64,000 bases of DNA, taken from Gallionella sp. (GTDB lineage: Bacteria; Pseudomonadota; Gammaproteobacteria; Burkholderiales; Gallionellaceae). Positions 29,367 through 37,610 of the stretch are shown piece after piece. Both the position numbers and the translations under genes were made by a program. The stretch lies in the NCBI GenBank assembly GCA_017880865.1, contig JADGRL010000006.1, positions 23,940 through 87,939 on the forward strand, read 5' to 3'. The notes beneath the pieces were generated by a model. It was not told the DNA's origin. It saw only the letters and a list, made by a program, of their open reading frames with translations, and did not search any database. The first letter of the stretch is position 1. Each line of letters starts with the position of its first letter.

Positions 29367-30905
29367 CTAGGATTTGCATTCAAGGGCATCATTATCGACG
29401 CCTTGATGAGTCTGTGTATCTGGTTGGACAGACTGGTCTTTGGTGACCGACTGGTCTGGGGTTTCCGACTCCGGCACGCACGCTACAGGAGCTGGCACTG
29501 GTGCGGGTACAGGTGCCGGCACCACTGCCGCAACAGGCCACGAGAGTTTGGTCGCCACAGGGTACGCATAGGAAACCGCATTCCACGAAATTCCATAATC
29601 ATAGATCAGCGCACTATATGCAACCGTTCCGGCGAGGGAGTGCGCGCCGGCCGTGACCGGGATCGTGCCCACCGAGTAGATGCTGGTGCCGCCCATCGGG
29701 GTGAACAACGCCGCATTAACCGCGACGGTGTCCAGCTTCAGAGTTGCCAGCGCGGCGGTTTCGGTGACGACGTTCATGAATTCCCCCGTAGTTCCGGCAA
29801 GGCCATGTACGCCGAACGTCGCGTTGGTCATCCCCATTTCGGCTGGCGTAACCAGAACCATGTTCGGGTCGCCTTTGAACGCTGTATCGTCTGCATAACC
29901 GCGCATGAATTGAGCCACCATCACAGGGTTATTGGACACGAACTCACCGGCTCCGGTCAGGACGACATCCACGAATTGACCGGCATTCAATGTCCCGGCA
30001 ATCAGACCGGCAGGCATCGTGGCAACAGTGGTGCCGTTCTGGGACGCGATGACGCGCACCGTATAACGCGCACGGCCGCTGAACAACGAGGTGTGGTAAA
30101 TCTTGCCCCAGATAGACACATCGGTAAGCTGCTCGACAAGATAGTCGCAGTAACCGGTGCCGGACGGTATATCGGTACAACGATGGCCGCTGAACACGCC
30201 AACGGGCTTATCGGCCGCCACCAGCGTACCCGTCATATCCGCGTTCGCCGGATTTGCAAACTGGTAGGTTTCTCCGATATTCAACATGACCGTAAATGCG
30301 GCACCGGCTGGCTTGGTCGCACCGGCAGCGGTAGGCGTGATGGTGACCGTGGTGGCGTTCTGAGTGGCGACCACGGCGAATTCCGACCCGGTGTATCGGG
30401 TGCTGGCATAAGACATCACATAATATTGTGTTCCGAGGCCGGGTGTCGGCAAGGCCAAATAACCGTCAGCAGAAGTTGCATTTTCAGAAACCACATACAC
30501 CGAGACGGGCGATAACGCCGTCACGTGGATACCCTTGGCTTGAACCGTCTCGTTCGCCGTCAGCACCACGGCAGGATCGAGCGTGATCACGGTCTGGGCA
30601 TTTGCCGCAACCGAAAAGGGCGTAGTCACACCGTTAAATATCACATTGCCTGTGGTCGCGACTGCCGCAGCCACAATCATCTTGTTGGTAACGGGCGTGT
30701 TATTGCATGAGGCGGGATTGCTGACACAAAGATGGTCGGGCAGCGTTAAATAGAAATCTGTCCCCGCTGAGGTGATGACAGGTGCGAGAGCTGCGACTGG
30801 GGCGGCAACTTGAGTCGCAGCTTTACCGCCACCACCGCACGCGGTCAAAATTAACGATGCCAGAAACAACACGCTTTGAAAAAGTTTTGTGTTATCTGAA
30901 CGCAC
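29367..30905 (-). CDS. IgGFc-binding-type lipoprotein, candidate surface adhesin
   Basis: A 512-residue lipoprotein. The GTG start at 30905 is supported by an AGAGAGG site 6 bp upstream and by placing the signal peptide with lipobox LTAC (near residue 21) at the N-terminus. The frame upstream of it overlaps the riboswitch. The body matches the IgGFc-binding N-terminal domain pattern (GTDFYLTLPDHL; VSVYVVSENATSADGYLALP; VASQNGTTVATMPAG). After ~residue 455 come PAPVPAPV repeats and a polar tail ending in CKS. Proteins of this type are large bacterial surface proteins. The real ligand is unknown, and IgG binding is not implied. It is the first gene after a c-di-GMP-I riboswitch, with the barrel and FecR genes following. 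Confidence 0.78.
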   Translation of the reverse strand: MRSDNTKLFQSVLFLASLILTACGGGGKAATQVAAPVAALAPVITSAGTDFYLTLPDHLCVSNPASCNNTPVTNKMIVAAAVATTGNVIFNGVTTPFSVAANAQTVITLDPAVVLTANETVQAKGIHVTALSPVSVYVVSENATSADGYLALPTPGLGTQYYVMSYASTRYTGSEFAVVATQNATTVTITPTAAGATKPAGAAFTVMLNIGETYQFANPANADMTGTLVAADKPVGVFSGHRCTDIPSGTGYCDYLVEQLTDVSIWGKIYHTSLFSGRARYTVRVIASQNGTTVATMPAGLIAGTLNAGQFVDVVLTGAGEFVSNNPVMVAQFMRGYADDTAFKGDPNMVLVTPAEMGMTNATFGVHGLAGTTGEFMNVVTETAALATLKLDTVAVNAALFTPMGGTSIYSVGTIPVTAGAHSLAGTVAYSALIYDYGISWNAVSYAYPVATKLSWPVAAVVPAPVPAPVPAPVACVPESETPDQSVTKDQSVQPDTQTHQGVDNDALECKS

Positions 30906-30984
30906 GGGATACCTCTCTACTTCATATTTAAACGCTGTAGGGAACAAATGATTAATGCGAGGGATGCATACGGACGAACATCCG

Positions 30985-31064
30985 TATCGCAGTCCCGCTA
31001 CCATAGCTTCCCTTAGGCCGGTGACTTTGCGTCCTTACCTTTCGATAAGTTTGCCAAGTGGTGC
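30985..31064 (-). promoter_or_regulatory. Cyclic-di-GMP-I riboswitch (GEMM-I)
   Basis: On the minus strand, from about 31060 downward, the conserved GEMM-I blocks appear in order: GGCAAACTTATCGAAAGG, GGACGCAAAGTCACCGGCC, TAAGG, and GGTAGCGGGACTG. The GAAA tetraloop, GGACGCAAAG, CCGGCCTA and GGTAGCGGG segments are the signature of the class I c-di-GMP aptamer. A hairpin with stem ATACGGA/TCCGTAT (30968-30987) follows without a T run, so the expression platform is not an obvious intrinsic terminator. The aptamer begins at the predicted transcription start. The regulated gene starts at 30905, about 80 bases later. Confidence 0.92.
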
Positions 31065-31066
31065 AG

Positions 31067-31095
31067 ATTATTTAGATAGGCACGAATAGAGTCAA
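31067..31095 (-). promoter_or_regulatory. Sigma-70 promoter of the riboswitch operon
   Basis: On the minus strand TTGACT (31095-31090) and AATAAT (31072-31067) are separated by 17 bp, 5 of 6 matches in each box. The start point expected near 31060 is the 5' edge of the riboswitch aptamer, so the two predictions support each other. Confidence 0.75.
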
Positions 31096-31202
31096 AGTCT
31101 ACCCGACGAGTGGTTGAGTTAACGGACGAGCGGCAAATTTGACAAGCAGGCTGCTGGTTGCCCATACCCCATCCAAAGCCATGCTGCTACTGGCAACACG
31201 CC

Positions 31203-31238
31203 AAAACAAACAAGCCCGCAAGCGGGCTTGTTTGTTTT
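31203..31238. terminator. Terminator after FecR-like gene 2
   Basis: AAAACAAACAAGCCCGC and its near-perfect complement form a ~16-bp stem with flanking A and T runs, 12 bp beyond the stop of the FecR-like gene on the minus strand. It separates the second module copy from the riboswitch operon. Confidence 0.85.
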
Positions 31239-31249
31239 AAAACCGCAGA

Positions 31250-32185
31250 TCAGTGCCGTGGCTCAGTTACGCCTTCTGTGTGGATCGTGTTGGTACCAGA
31301 ATGCTCTGTGGAGGGTGTTAGCGAAGTAGCGCCCTCCCCTCCGGTTTTGTTCGTCGTCGTTTCATGCACTTCGATTTTGTCCACCGTCGCCGTTTCACGC
31401 ATTTCGTTTTTATCCGTCGTCGCAGTTCCACGCATTTCTCTGGAACCTTCTCGGCCACTTTCCTTGCCAGCCTCTCTGCTACCGTCCCGGGCACCCTCCT
31501 TGCCACCTTCATGCTTGTCACCACCGGCTTGCGATGCAGGCTGGGCGGCTACCGTGAAGATATTGAGGTTAATCGGTTGCAGATGCGGCATTTGATCGGT
31601 CGCACCGGCAAAACCCATCTGGTTGGGCAGCACGAAGACCGTGCCCTTCTCGGTCGTCATGGAAGTCTCGCCCATATTCACCTTGTTATAAGTGCCGATG
31701 GGTGCCGTTGCCGTCAATGAGCTTTCCGGCGTGACCACAAATATTTCATGATCCGTACCGCGAATGCCGATGGTTGTTGCGGGCGTGGTAATGTGATAAT
31801 TGACTTTATTCTCCTTCCCGATCAAGCCGGTAATGGCGCGAAAGCCGCCTTTGAACAAGGAGAAAAAGCTCCGTTCAGTGCCGTCTTGATGTCCATTGAA
31901 GGTGAAACGGTCAATCTTGAGTTTGGTGTCGGAGCGCATCGCGATGATGCCGCCATCTTCCATCCTGATTTGCGCGGAGGCGGTTTGTGTGGAGATCAAC
32001 GTATCGCCTTCGTTAACCACATCGCCTTTCCTGATCGCATGCGTCACGCCGGTGGCGGTCGTCAACTGAACCGTACCGTGCACGAACTGTACTCGCCCCG
32101 CGACTGCGGCATAAACACTGCCGCTATTACTGACCAGTACCAGCAGCGTAATCAGACTGAGCAACGCTTTAATAAAGTTTTTCAT
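31250..32185 (-). CDS. Exported FecR-domain protein 2
   Basis: A 311-residue paralogue of the protein at 27035. It has a signal peptide (FIKALLSLITLLVLVSN...VYA) and a FecR domain with the same landmarks (TPATTIGIRGTDHE; EKGTVFVLPNQMGFAG). The C-terminal tail from ~residue 215 is highly charged, with repeated SREAGKESGREGSREM and MRETATVDK-type units, and is probably disordered. It lies 22 bp downstream of the second barrel gene. It probably has the same role as copy 1, which is unknown. The tail differs most between copies. Confidence 0.8.
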   Translation of the reverse strand: MKNFIKALLSLITLLVLVSNSGSVYAAVAGRVQFVHGTVQLTTATGVTHAIRKGDVVNEGDTLISTQTASAQIRMEDGGIIAMRSDTKLKIDRFTFNGHQDGTERSFFSLFKGGFRAITGLIGKENKVNYHITTPATTIGIRGTDHEIFVVTPESSLTATAPIGTYNKVNMGETSMTTEKGTVFVLPNQMGFAGATDQMPHLQPINLNIFTVAAQPASQAGGDKHEGGKEGARDGSREAGKESGREGSREMRGTATTDKNEMRETATVDKIEVHETTTNKTGGEGATSLTPSTEHSGTNTIHTEGVTEPRH

Positions 32186-32207
32186 GTCACATCCTGTTCA
32201 AGTTTGA

Positions 32208-33659
32208 TTATTTGAAATTGCGCCGTATCGTCAACGAAATATCGGTACGGTCATAGCTATACGCGGCCACATTCGACATATTATTAAAACGCGTCAGTTG
32301 CGGGCGCACCGTCCATAGATTATCCAGATACCAGTTCGCTCCCAACGTCCAGTCATCCAATTGGTCGGTGCGCTGACCGGAAATTGTCGTGTTGACCTTG
32401 TCGAAACTGCCGACTTGTACGCCTGCACTGAAAAACAGTTTCGCTATATCACCGATGGCCGCTTGCGCGCCGACACGAAATCCGCCGAAACGCTTGACCC
32501 CATCGACTCGCCCACCGTTGGGATAGGCCAGCGAGACCGGCCCGACATCATTCTCAACTCCAAAATACAAGTTACCGGACAGCGTCGACTTCGCGTCGGC
32601 CAGCACATGCAGCCCGCCTACACCCGCAGCCAGCTGATTGATGTCATTTGCCTGCATGACCGTATCGAGATAGCGATATTGCACATACTGGCCGAATACA
32701 TTCACCTGATTGCTGGCACCCACCGCATGGCGCCATTCCCCATTGAGGCCAGAGGTGTCGCGATCACGCGCGCCGCCCAAGGTGTGCTGCCCGCCCGACA
32801 CGCCCAAACGGAACCAGTCGGCACCCGTGCCATAAATAACGCCTGCGCGTCCATCTAGGCTAAACGCATCAAAACTTTTTTGCTTGTAGTTGCCGCGCTG
32901 GTTCAGATCCGCTCCCGCATACAATCGCCAATTGGCATCCGGGCTGTGATTGATTTCGCCCCCCGCCGCCACGCCATAATAATTATCGACTAACTCCACG
33001 CTGTTCAGATTGAGGGTTGGAGTCACGATATTGTTCGGAATTTCGGAAGCGTTGTTGACGTTAGTGTCGTGCCCCCCGGTTCCCTCAATATAGCCGCTGA
33101 TGCGCGTCTGCTTCCCGCTTTCCTGCCCGGCAATGTTATCCAGATACTTCTGGATCGTGGCTCGCGCCGCGTCAGAAGGATTTTGTCTCAACACGGTTTC
33201 AAATTCGGTCTTGGCGCGCGGCATATCGCCCAACTGATAATAAGCGCGCGCCATGTCCAGACGCGCACCGGCATACTCCGTATCCACCGCCAGCACCCGC
33301 TCGAAGGCGAGCGTCGCCTTGTCCGGCTTGCCGCTATCCAACGCGGCAATGCCGATCAGATAATCGAAGCGCACCTCGCCCGAACGCTCGAACTCAAGCG
33401 GCTCCAGCAGATGATAGGCATCGGCAGGTTTGCCCGCTTTCATTAGGGCTTCGGCATCGCGCAACGGTTTTTCGAGCGCTTCACTCTCAGCCGGGCTCAG
33501 CGCCACTGGTTCGGCAAGCTCGGGCGCAGGCTGTCCGGCTGCTGCTGGCAGGGCTTCGGGTTGCACGGTTGCAGTTGGCATGTCTTCTTGCGCATAAACC
33601 CCGCTTGCCGCCAGCAAAAATCCTGCGCACACCCAACTTGCCGATTTAACAAATTTCAT
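32208..33659 (-). CDS. TPR / outer-membrane beta-barrel protein 2 (Slam/DUF560-like)
   Basis: A 483-residue paralogue of the protein at 27896, with signal peptide ending VYA, an Ala/Pro/Glu-rich linker, and TPRs (ALDSGKPDKATLAFERVLAV is almost identical to copy 1). The C-terminal barrel ends DISLTIRRNFK. The start at 33659 fits the signal peptide, and the upstream 43 codons of open frame do not. No lipoprotein gene is adjacent to this copy, so if it is Slam-like its cargo is elsewhere or is the FecR-like protein. I see no riboswitch in its leader. Confidence 0.7.
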   Translation of the reverse strand: MKFVKSASWVCAGFLLAASGVYAQEDMPTATVQPEALPAAAGQPAPELAEPVALSPAESEALEKPLRDAEALMKAGKPADAYHLLEPLEFERSGEVRFDYLIGIAALDSGKPDKATLAFERVLAVDTEYAGARLDMARAYYQLGDMPRAKTEFETVLRQNPSDAARATIQKYLDNIAGQESGKQTRISGYIEGTGGHDTNVNNASEIPNNIVTPTLNLNSVELVDNYYGVAAGGEINHSPDANWRLYAGADLNQRGNYKQKSFDAFSLDGRAGVIYGTGADWFRLGVSGGQHTLGGARDRDTSGLNGEWRHAVGASNQVNVFGQYVQYRYLDTVMQANDINQLAAGVGGLHVLADAKSTLSGNLYFGVENDVGPVSLAYPNGGRVDGVKRFGGFRVGAQAAIGDIAKLFFSAGVQVGSFDKVNTTISGQRTDQLDDWTLGANWYLDNLWTVRPQLTRFNNMSNVAAYSYDRTDISLTIRRNFK

Positions 33660-33842
33660 GATTCTCTGCCCCGCCTTAGTATTGATTTCTGATAATTCCA
33701 ATTCGCTATGGTAACAAGAATGATGCCGCGCGCATGCTACGCGACCGGCATAATTGTTATTATTTGTAACGCAAACTGGAATGAGCATAATACGTTTTCA
33801 ACGTGCCATGCATTTGAGGTTAATTTGCCGAAAAGTTCCGTG

Positions 33843-34517
33843 CTATATCAATCCTTTTTCTGCAAACGACAATGTCTGCCCGACCGCCACGATGAAGTGA
33901 TCCAGCACGCGCACGTCCACCAGACTCAAGGCCTGCTTGAGCGCGTCGGTTAGCAGTTGATCCGATTGGCTGGGTTCGGCGACACCGGAAGGATGGTTAT
34001 GAGCGAGGATGACGGCCGCCGCATTGTGCGCCAGTGCGCGCTTGACCACCTCGCGCGGATACACGCTGGTCTGGCCCAGCGTGCCGTGGAACAACTCTTC
34101 CGAGGCGATCACGCGATGCTGGGTATCAAGAAACAGCACCAGAAAAACCTCCTGGTCCCGCCCGCCCAGCAACAGCTGCAAATAATCGCGCACCGCGCGC
34201 GGCGAGTTAAGCACATCACCTCGCTGCAACTCTTCCTTCAACGCGCGCCGCGACATTTCCAGCACCGCTTGCAGTTGCACAAATTTGGCCTGCCCCATGC
34301 CCTTAGTTTCGCAAAAATCGGACTCGCTGGCCGCGACCAGAGAGGTGAGATTGCCGAACCGAGTGAGCAGCTCGCGCGCCAGATCCACCGCGCTCTTGCC
34401 CTTCACGCCGGTGCGCAAAAAGATCGCCAGCAACTCCGCATCGGACAACGAGGCCGCGCCGCGCGTTAAGAGTTTCTCACGCGGACGCTCTCCTTCGGGC
34501 CAGTCAGTGATTGCCAT
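33843..34517 (-). CDS. radC: RadC family JAB/MPN-domain protein
   Basis: A 224-residue protein with an N-terminal helix-hairpin-helix region ([17 protein letters not shown]...) and a C-terminal JAB-type metal-binding domain carrying HNHPSG and the following Asp (SQSDQLL). Historically called a DNA-repair protein, but its real activity is unsettled. A start at 34517 ([17 protein letters not shown]) matches the family. The longer frame does not. Divergent from coaBC across 37 bp. Confidence 0.93.
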   Translation of the reverse strand: MAITDWPEGERPREKLLTRGAASLSDAELLAIFLRTGVKGKSAVDLARELLTRFGNLTSLVAASESDFCETKGMGQAKFVQLQAVLEMSRRALKEELQRGDVLNSPRAVRDYLQLLLGGRDQEVFLVLFLDTQHRVIASEELFHGTLGQTSVYPREVVKRALAHNAAAVILAHNHPSGVAEPSQSDQLLTDALKQALSLVDVRVLDHFIVAVGQTLSFAEKGLI

Positions 34518-34554
34518 ATAACCTCTCAGCCCAGACGGGCTGTTTCTTGTTAAT

Positions 34555-35802
34555 ATGCGCAGCATTATGAAGCAAGAACCGATAAAGCGTATCGTGCCAG
34601 TGAATCGCATCATTCTCGGCATTACCGGCGGCATCGCGGCCTACAAGGCGGCGGAGTTTGCGCGCCTGCTGATCAAGCAGGGCGTCGAGGTGCAGGTCGT
34701 GATGACCGAGGCGGCCTGCCATTTCATCACGCCTGCCACGATGCAGGCGCTCACGGGTCGCCCGGTGTTGGTCAATCAGTGGGACGCCACCCCAAATGGT
34801 ATGGCACACATAGCCACTAGCCGCGCCGCCGATGCGATTGTGATCGCACCCGCGAGTGCCGATTTCATCGCCAAGCTGACGCACGGACTGGCGGATGACT
34901 TGCTCTCCACCTTGTGTCTGGCGCGAAATTGCCCGCTGATTGTCGCTCCGGCTATGAACCGCGAGATGTGGCTGAATGCGGCGACGCAGCGCAACGTCAA
35001 ACAACTGGTTGCCGATGGCGTACAAGTGTTGGGGCCGGATAGCGGCGTGCAAGCCTGCGGCGAAGAAGGCATGGGGCGGATGCTGGAGGCTGCGGAGTTG
35101 GCGCGGGATGTAGGTCGGGTTTTAACCCGACACAGTGACAGCGTCGGGTTAAAACCCGACCTACGAGGCCAGAAAATTATTATCACCGCCGGGCCAACTT
35201 ACGAGGCGATCGACGCGGTGCGCGGCATCACCAATCGCAGCTCGGGCAAGATGGGTTATGCGATCGCGCAAGCCGCGCTGGAGCTGGGTGCAGAAGTCAC
35301 GCTGATTTCCGGGCCGACCGCGCAGCCCAAACCGCAGGGCGCGCAATGCGTGGATGTGCAAAGTGCCGAACAGATGTTCGATGCCGTCAAACAACACTTG
35401 AGTGGTTGCGCTATTTTCATCGGTGTGGCGGCGGTGGCCGATTACCGTGTCGCACAACCCAGCGTGCAAAAAATCAAGAAAAGCGCGGCCCCGCTCACGC
35501 TGGAACTCGTGCCCAACCCGGACATTCTGGCGTATGTCGCCAATCTGCCGAATCCGCCCTTCTGCGTGGGCTTTGCCGCCGAGAGCGAGAATCTCGCGGA
35601 ATATGCCGAAGCCAAACGCCGCGCGAAAAAACTGCCATTGCTGGTGGGCAATCTGGCGCAGCAGGCCATCGGCAGCGACGACAATGAACTGATATTATTT
35701 GATGACAGCGGCAGACAGACCCTGCCGCGCGCCGACAAACTCACGCTGGCAAGGCAATTGATGCAGCGTATCGCACAACGTAATCAGGGAGTACTGAAAT
35801 GA
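34555..35802 (+). CDS. coaBC: Phosphopantothenoylcysteine decarboxylase/synthetase
   Basis: A 415-residue bifunctional enzyme of coenzyme A synthesis. The FMN-dependent CoaC half (residues ~17-190) has [19 protein letters not shown] and PAMNREMW. The CoaB half (~207-410) has [19 protein letters not shown] and GFAAESEN. CoaC decarboxylates 4'-phosphopantothenoylcysteine, and CoaB makes that compound with CTP. The linker between the halves is encoded by a palindromic repeat inserted in frame (35110-35164). Starts at 34555, 34567 or the GTG before NRIILG are all possible, with no strong ribosome site. It overlaps dut by an ATGA. Confidence 0.95.
   Translation: MRSIMKQEPIKRIVPVNRIILGITGGIAAYKAAEFARLLIKQGVEVQVVMTEAACHFITPATMQALTGRPVLVNQWDATPNGMAHIATSRAADAIVIAPASADFIAKLTHGLADDLLSTLCLARNCPLIVAPAMNREMWLNAATQRNVKQLVADGVQVLGPDSGVQACGEEGMGRMLEAAELARDVGRVLTRHSDSVGLKPDLRGQKIIITAGPTYEAIDAVRGITNRSSGKMGYAIAQAALELGAEVTLISGPTAQPKPQGAQCVDVQSAEQMFDAVKQHLSGCAIFIGVAAVADYRVAQPSVQKIKKSAAPLTLELVPNPDILAYVANLPNPPFCVGFAAESENLAEYAEAKRRAKKLPLLVGNLAQQAIGSDDNELILFDDSGRQTLPRADKLTLARQLMQRIAQRNQGVLK
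35110..35164. repeat. Palindromic repeat inserted in frame in coaBC
   Basis: A perfect 55-bp inverted repeat: a 22-bp arm beginning GTAGGTCGGG, an 11-bp spacer, and its exact complement ending CCCGACCTAC. Each arm is itself nearly palindromic (GTCGGG...CCCGAC). It is translated as the CoaC-CoaB linker (about [19 protein letters not shown]). A related single unit lies after valS at 60391. Confidence 0.85.
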
Positions 35803-36290
35803 AACACAATGCCCCAACGAAACATGCCGAGTCCGTGCAACACCTCGCGGTCGATGTCAAAATTCTCGACCCTCGCTTGCATGAAAATATGCCCGGTTAT
35901 GCGACTGCCGGTTCGGCGGGGATCGATTTGCGCGCGTGTATCGAACACAACATCGTGATTCAGCCCAAGCAGTGCGAACTGATCCCCAGCGGCATTGCGG
36001 TACACCTGGACAGCCCGGGTTATGCTGCGATGATTTTGCCGCGTTCCGGTCTGGGGCATAAGCACGGCATCGTGCTGGGCAATCTGGTCGGCCTGATCGA
36101 CTCGGATTATCAGGGACAGATTTTCGTCTCGTTATGGAACCGCAGCCAAATCCCTTTCACGCTGATGCCGATGGAGCGCATGGCGCAACTGGTGATCGTG
36201 CCGGTGATGCAGGCGAAATTCAATATCGTGGAAGAATTTCCGGTAAGCGAACGCGGCAGCGGCGGTTTCGGCAGCACCGGCAAGCATTGA
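35799..36290 (+). CDS. dut: dUTP diphosphatase
   Basis: A 163-residue trimeric dUTPase that hydrolyses dUTP to dUMP, keeping uracil out of DNA and feeding dTMP synthesis. Motifs in order: [39 protein letters not shown], and the C-terminal GSGGFGSTG. About 15 residues precede the usual start, and an internal start is possible. The start codon overlaps the coaBC stop. A coaBC-dut pair is common in proteobacteria. Confidence 0.97.
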   Translation: MKHNAPTKHAESVQHLAVDVKILDPRLHENMPGYATAGSAGIDLRACIEHNIVIQPKQCELIPSGIAVHLDSPGYAAMILPRSGLGHKHGIVLGNLVGLIDSDYQGQIFVSLWNRSQIPFTLMPMERMAQLVIVPVMQAKFNIVEEFPVSERGSGGFGSTGKH

Positions 36291-36303
36291 ACCCTTTCAG
36301 TAT

Positions 36304-36336
36304 AAAAAAAGGGCGCGATTTATCGCGCCCTTTTTT
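36304..36336. terminator. Bidirectional terminator between dut and the CBS gene
   Basis: AAAAAAA, stem GGGCGCGA, loop TTTA, stem TCGCGCCC, TTTTTT: a strong hairpin with A and T runs on either side, between convergent genes. Confidence 0.93.
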
Positions 36337-36357
36337 ATTAGAAAACTTGCGCCGAAT

Positions 36358-36912
36358 TTAAAGTGTGCGCCAATCCGAAACGCCCAACTGACGGGCGATC
36401 TGGGCCATTGAAAACACGCCACACACGGTTTGCCTACCATCCGCGCCCTCGTCCACCACCAAGCCATGCTGCCGGTGAGCTTGTTTCAGCGTGGCGACAA
36501 TTTGTCCGACCTTGGCATTTTTTATATCAGCCATTTTCAACACTTCCAACTGACGCTGCGTAGTCATGATGTCGCGCACCAGAATGTCGGCATATTCCCC
36601 GCCCATGTTTTGCAGGAAGCGCGTCGGCTTTTCTCCCAGCACATCGGTTGCCGTCAGCAACCCGAACACCTGATCCTTGACATCCAGCACCAGCGCCATA
36701 CGCACCTCAAACCGGATCATCTTGGCATTGGCTTGTTCAATCGAAGTCATGGGACGCACATTCACCAGCGCAACCTTGCTCAAATCGGTCATCACGTCCG
36801 TTGCCGGATCGCTCAGCTTGACGTGCTCGGGAAGTTTCTGGGTCGGGCGCGCGTATGTCGAGCCCGCTTTAAACATAGCCAACGGAAGCACACTGTATTC
36901 TTTTAATGACAT
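36358..36912 (-). CDS. CBS-domain protein
   Basis: A 184-residue cytoplasmic protein made of a CBS pair: roughly residues 40-95 (MTDLSKVALVNVRPMTSIEQ) and 110-180 (VRDIMTTQRQLEVLKMADIK; HRQHGLVVDE). CBS pairs usually bind adenosyl ligands and act as energy or ion sensors. No enzymatic domain is attached. An AAGGAG site precedes the start. No role can be given beyond ligand-dependent regulation of an unknown partner. Confidence 0.85.
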   Translation of the reverse strand: MSLKEYSVLPLAMFKAGSTYARPTQKLPEHVKLSDPATDVMTDLSKVALVNVRPMTSIEQANAKMIRFEVRMALVLDVKDQVFGLLTATDVLGEKPTRFLQNMGGEYADILVRDIMTTQRQLEVLKMADIKNAKVGQIVATLKQAHRQHGLVVDEGADGRQTVCGVFSMAQIARQLGVSDWRTL

Positions 36913-36940
36913 TGCCCTGACTCCTTAAAGTTAACGGGAA

Positions 36941-37453
36941 CTACCGATGCGCGTGCTGCAAATGTGCTGCGTTATGTTTGGGGACCGGAAGGTAGCCGGC
37001 CAACTCATTAAGCGCCATCGTATAAACTTCACGCTTGAATTCGATCACGGCGGCGATGTCCAGCCAGTAATCGTTCCAACGCCACGCATCAAACTCGGGA
37101 TGCGTGCTGGCACGTAAACAGACATCACAATCACGACCCACCAGGCGCAACAAGAACCATATCTGCTTTTGTCCGCGATAACCACCGCGAGATTCACGCT
37201 TGCTCCAGCTTTGCGGAACCTCGTAACGCATCCAGTCACGGGTGCGCCCGAGTATTCTGACATGCTCCGGCATCAAGCCGACCTCTTCGTGCAACTCGCG
37301 GTACATCGCCTGCTCCGGGGTCTCGCCGTGCTGAATTCCGCCTTGCGGAAACTGCCATGCATGCTGCCTCACCCGCTTGCCCCAAAGCACCTGATTCCTG
37401 TCATTCGTGATGATAATGCCGACATTCGGGCGGTAGCCGTCTCGGTCTATCAT
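36941..37453 (-). CDS. rppH: RNA pyrophosphohydrolase
   Basis: A 170-residue Nudix enzyme that removes pyrophosphate from 5'-triphosphate mRNA ends, starting RNase E-dependent decay. The Nudix box is [22 protein letters not shown]. The start [15 protein letters not shown] and the motif [11 protein letters not shown] are typical of RppH rather than other Nudix families. It is divergent from proS across 157 bp, a common betaproteobacterial pairing. Confidence 0.96.
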   Translation of the reverse strand: MIDRDGYRPNVGIIITNDRNQVLWGKRVRQHAWQFPQGGIQHGETPEQAMYRELHEEVGLMPEHVRILGRTRDWMRYEVPQSWSKRESRGGYRGQKQIWFLLRLVGRDCDVCLRASTHPEFDAWRWNDYWLDIAAVIEFKREVYTMALNELAGYLPVPKHNAAHLQHAHR

Positions 37454-37610
37454 TTTCGATTCTACTTAAGTTAATTTAATAGTTGGATTCTTTCACATTT
37501 CACCTGCAATGAAAAGAGAATCAGCCGAGGGTTAAGTTCCTTAACATACCGAAATACGAGCATTCGCTGTAAAATCTAAAACTCACAATCATAATCAGGT
37601 CGTAGCCGTC

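Noticed and set aside
27035..32185. FecR-domain genes as part of an iron-responsive FecI/FecR system
   Set aside because: Both have cleavable signal peptides and no cytoplasmic domain; no FecI sigma or TonB receptor gene is adjacent.
33660..33842. A second c-di-GMP riboswitch before the other Slam-like gene
   Set aside because: The conserved GGACGCAAAG, CCGGCC and GGTAGCGGG blocks are absent from this leader on both strands.
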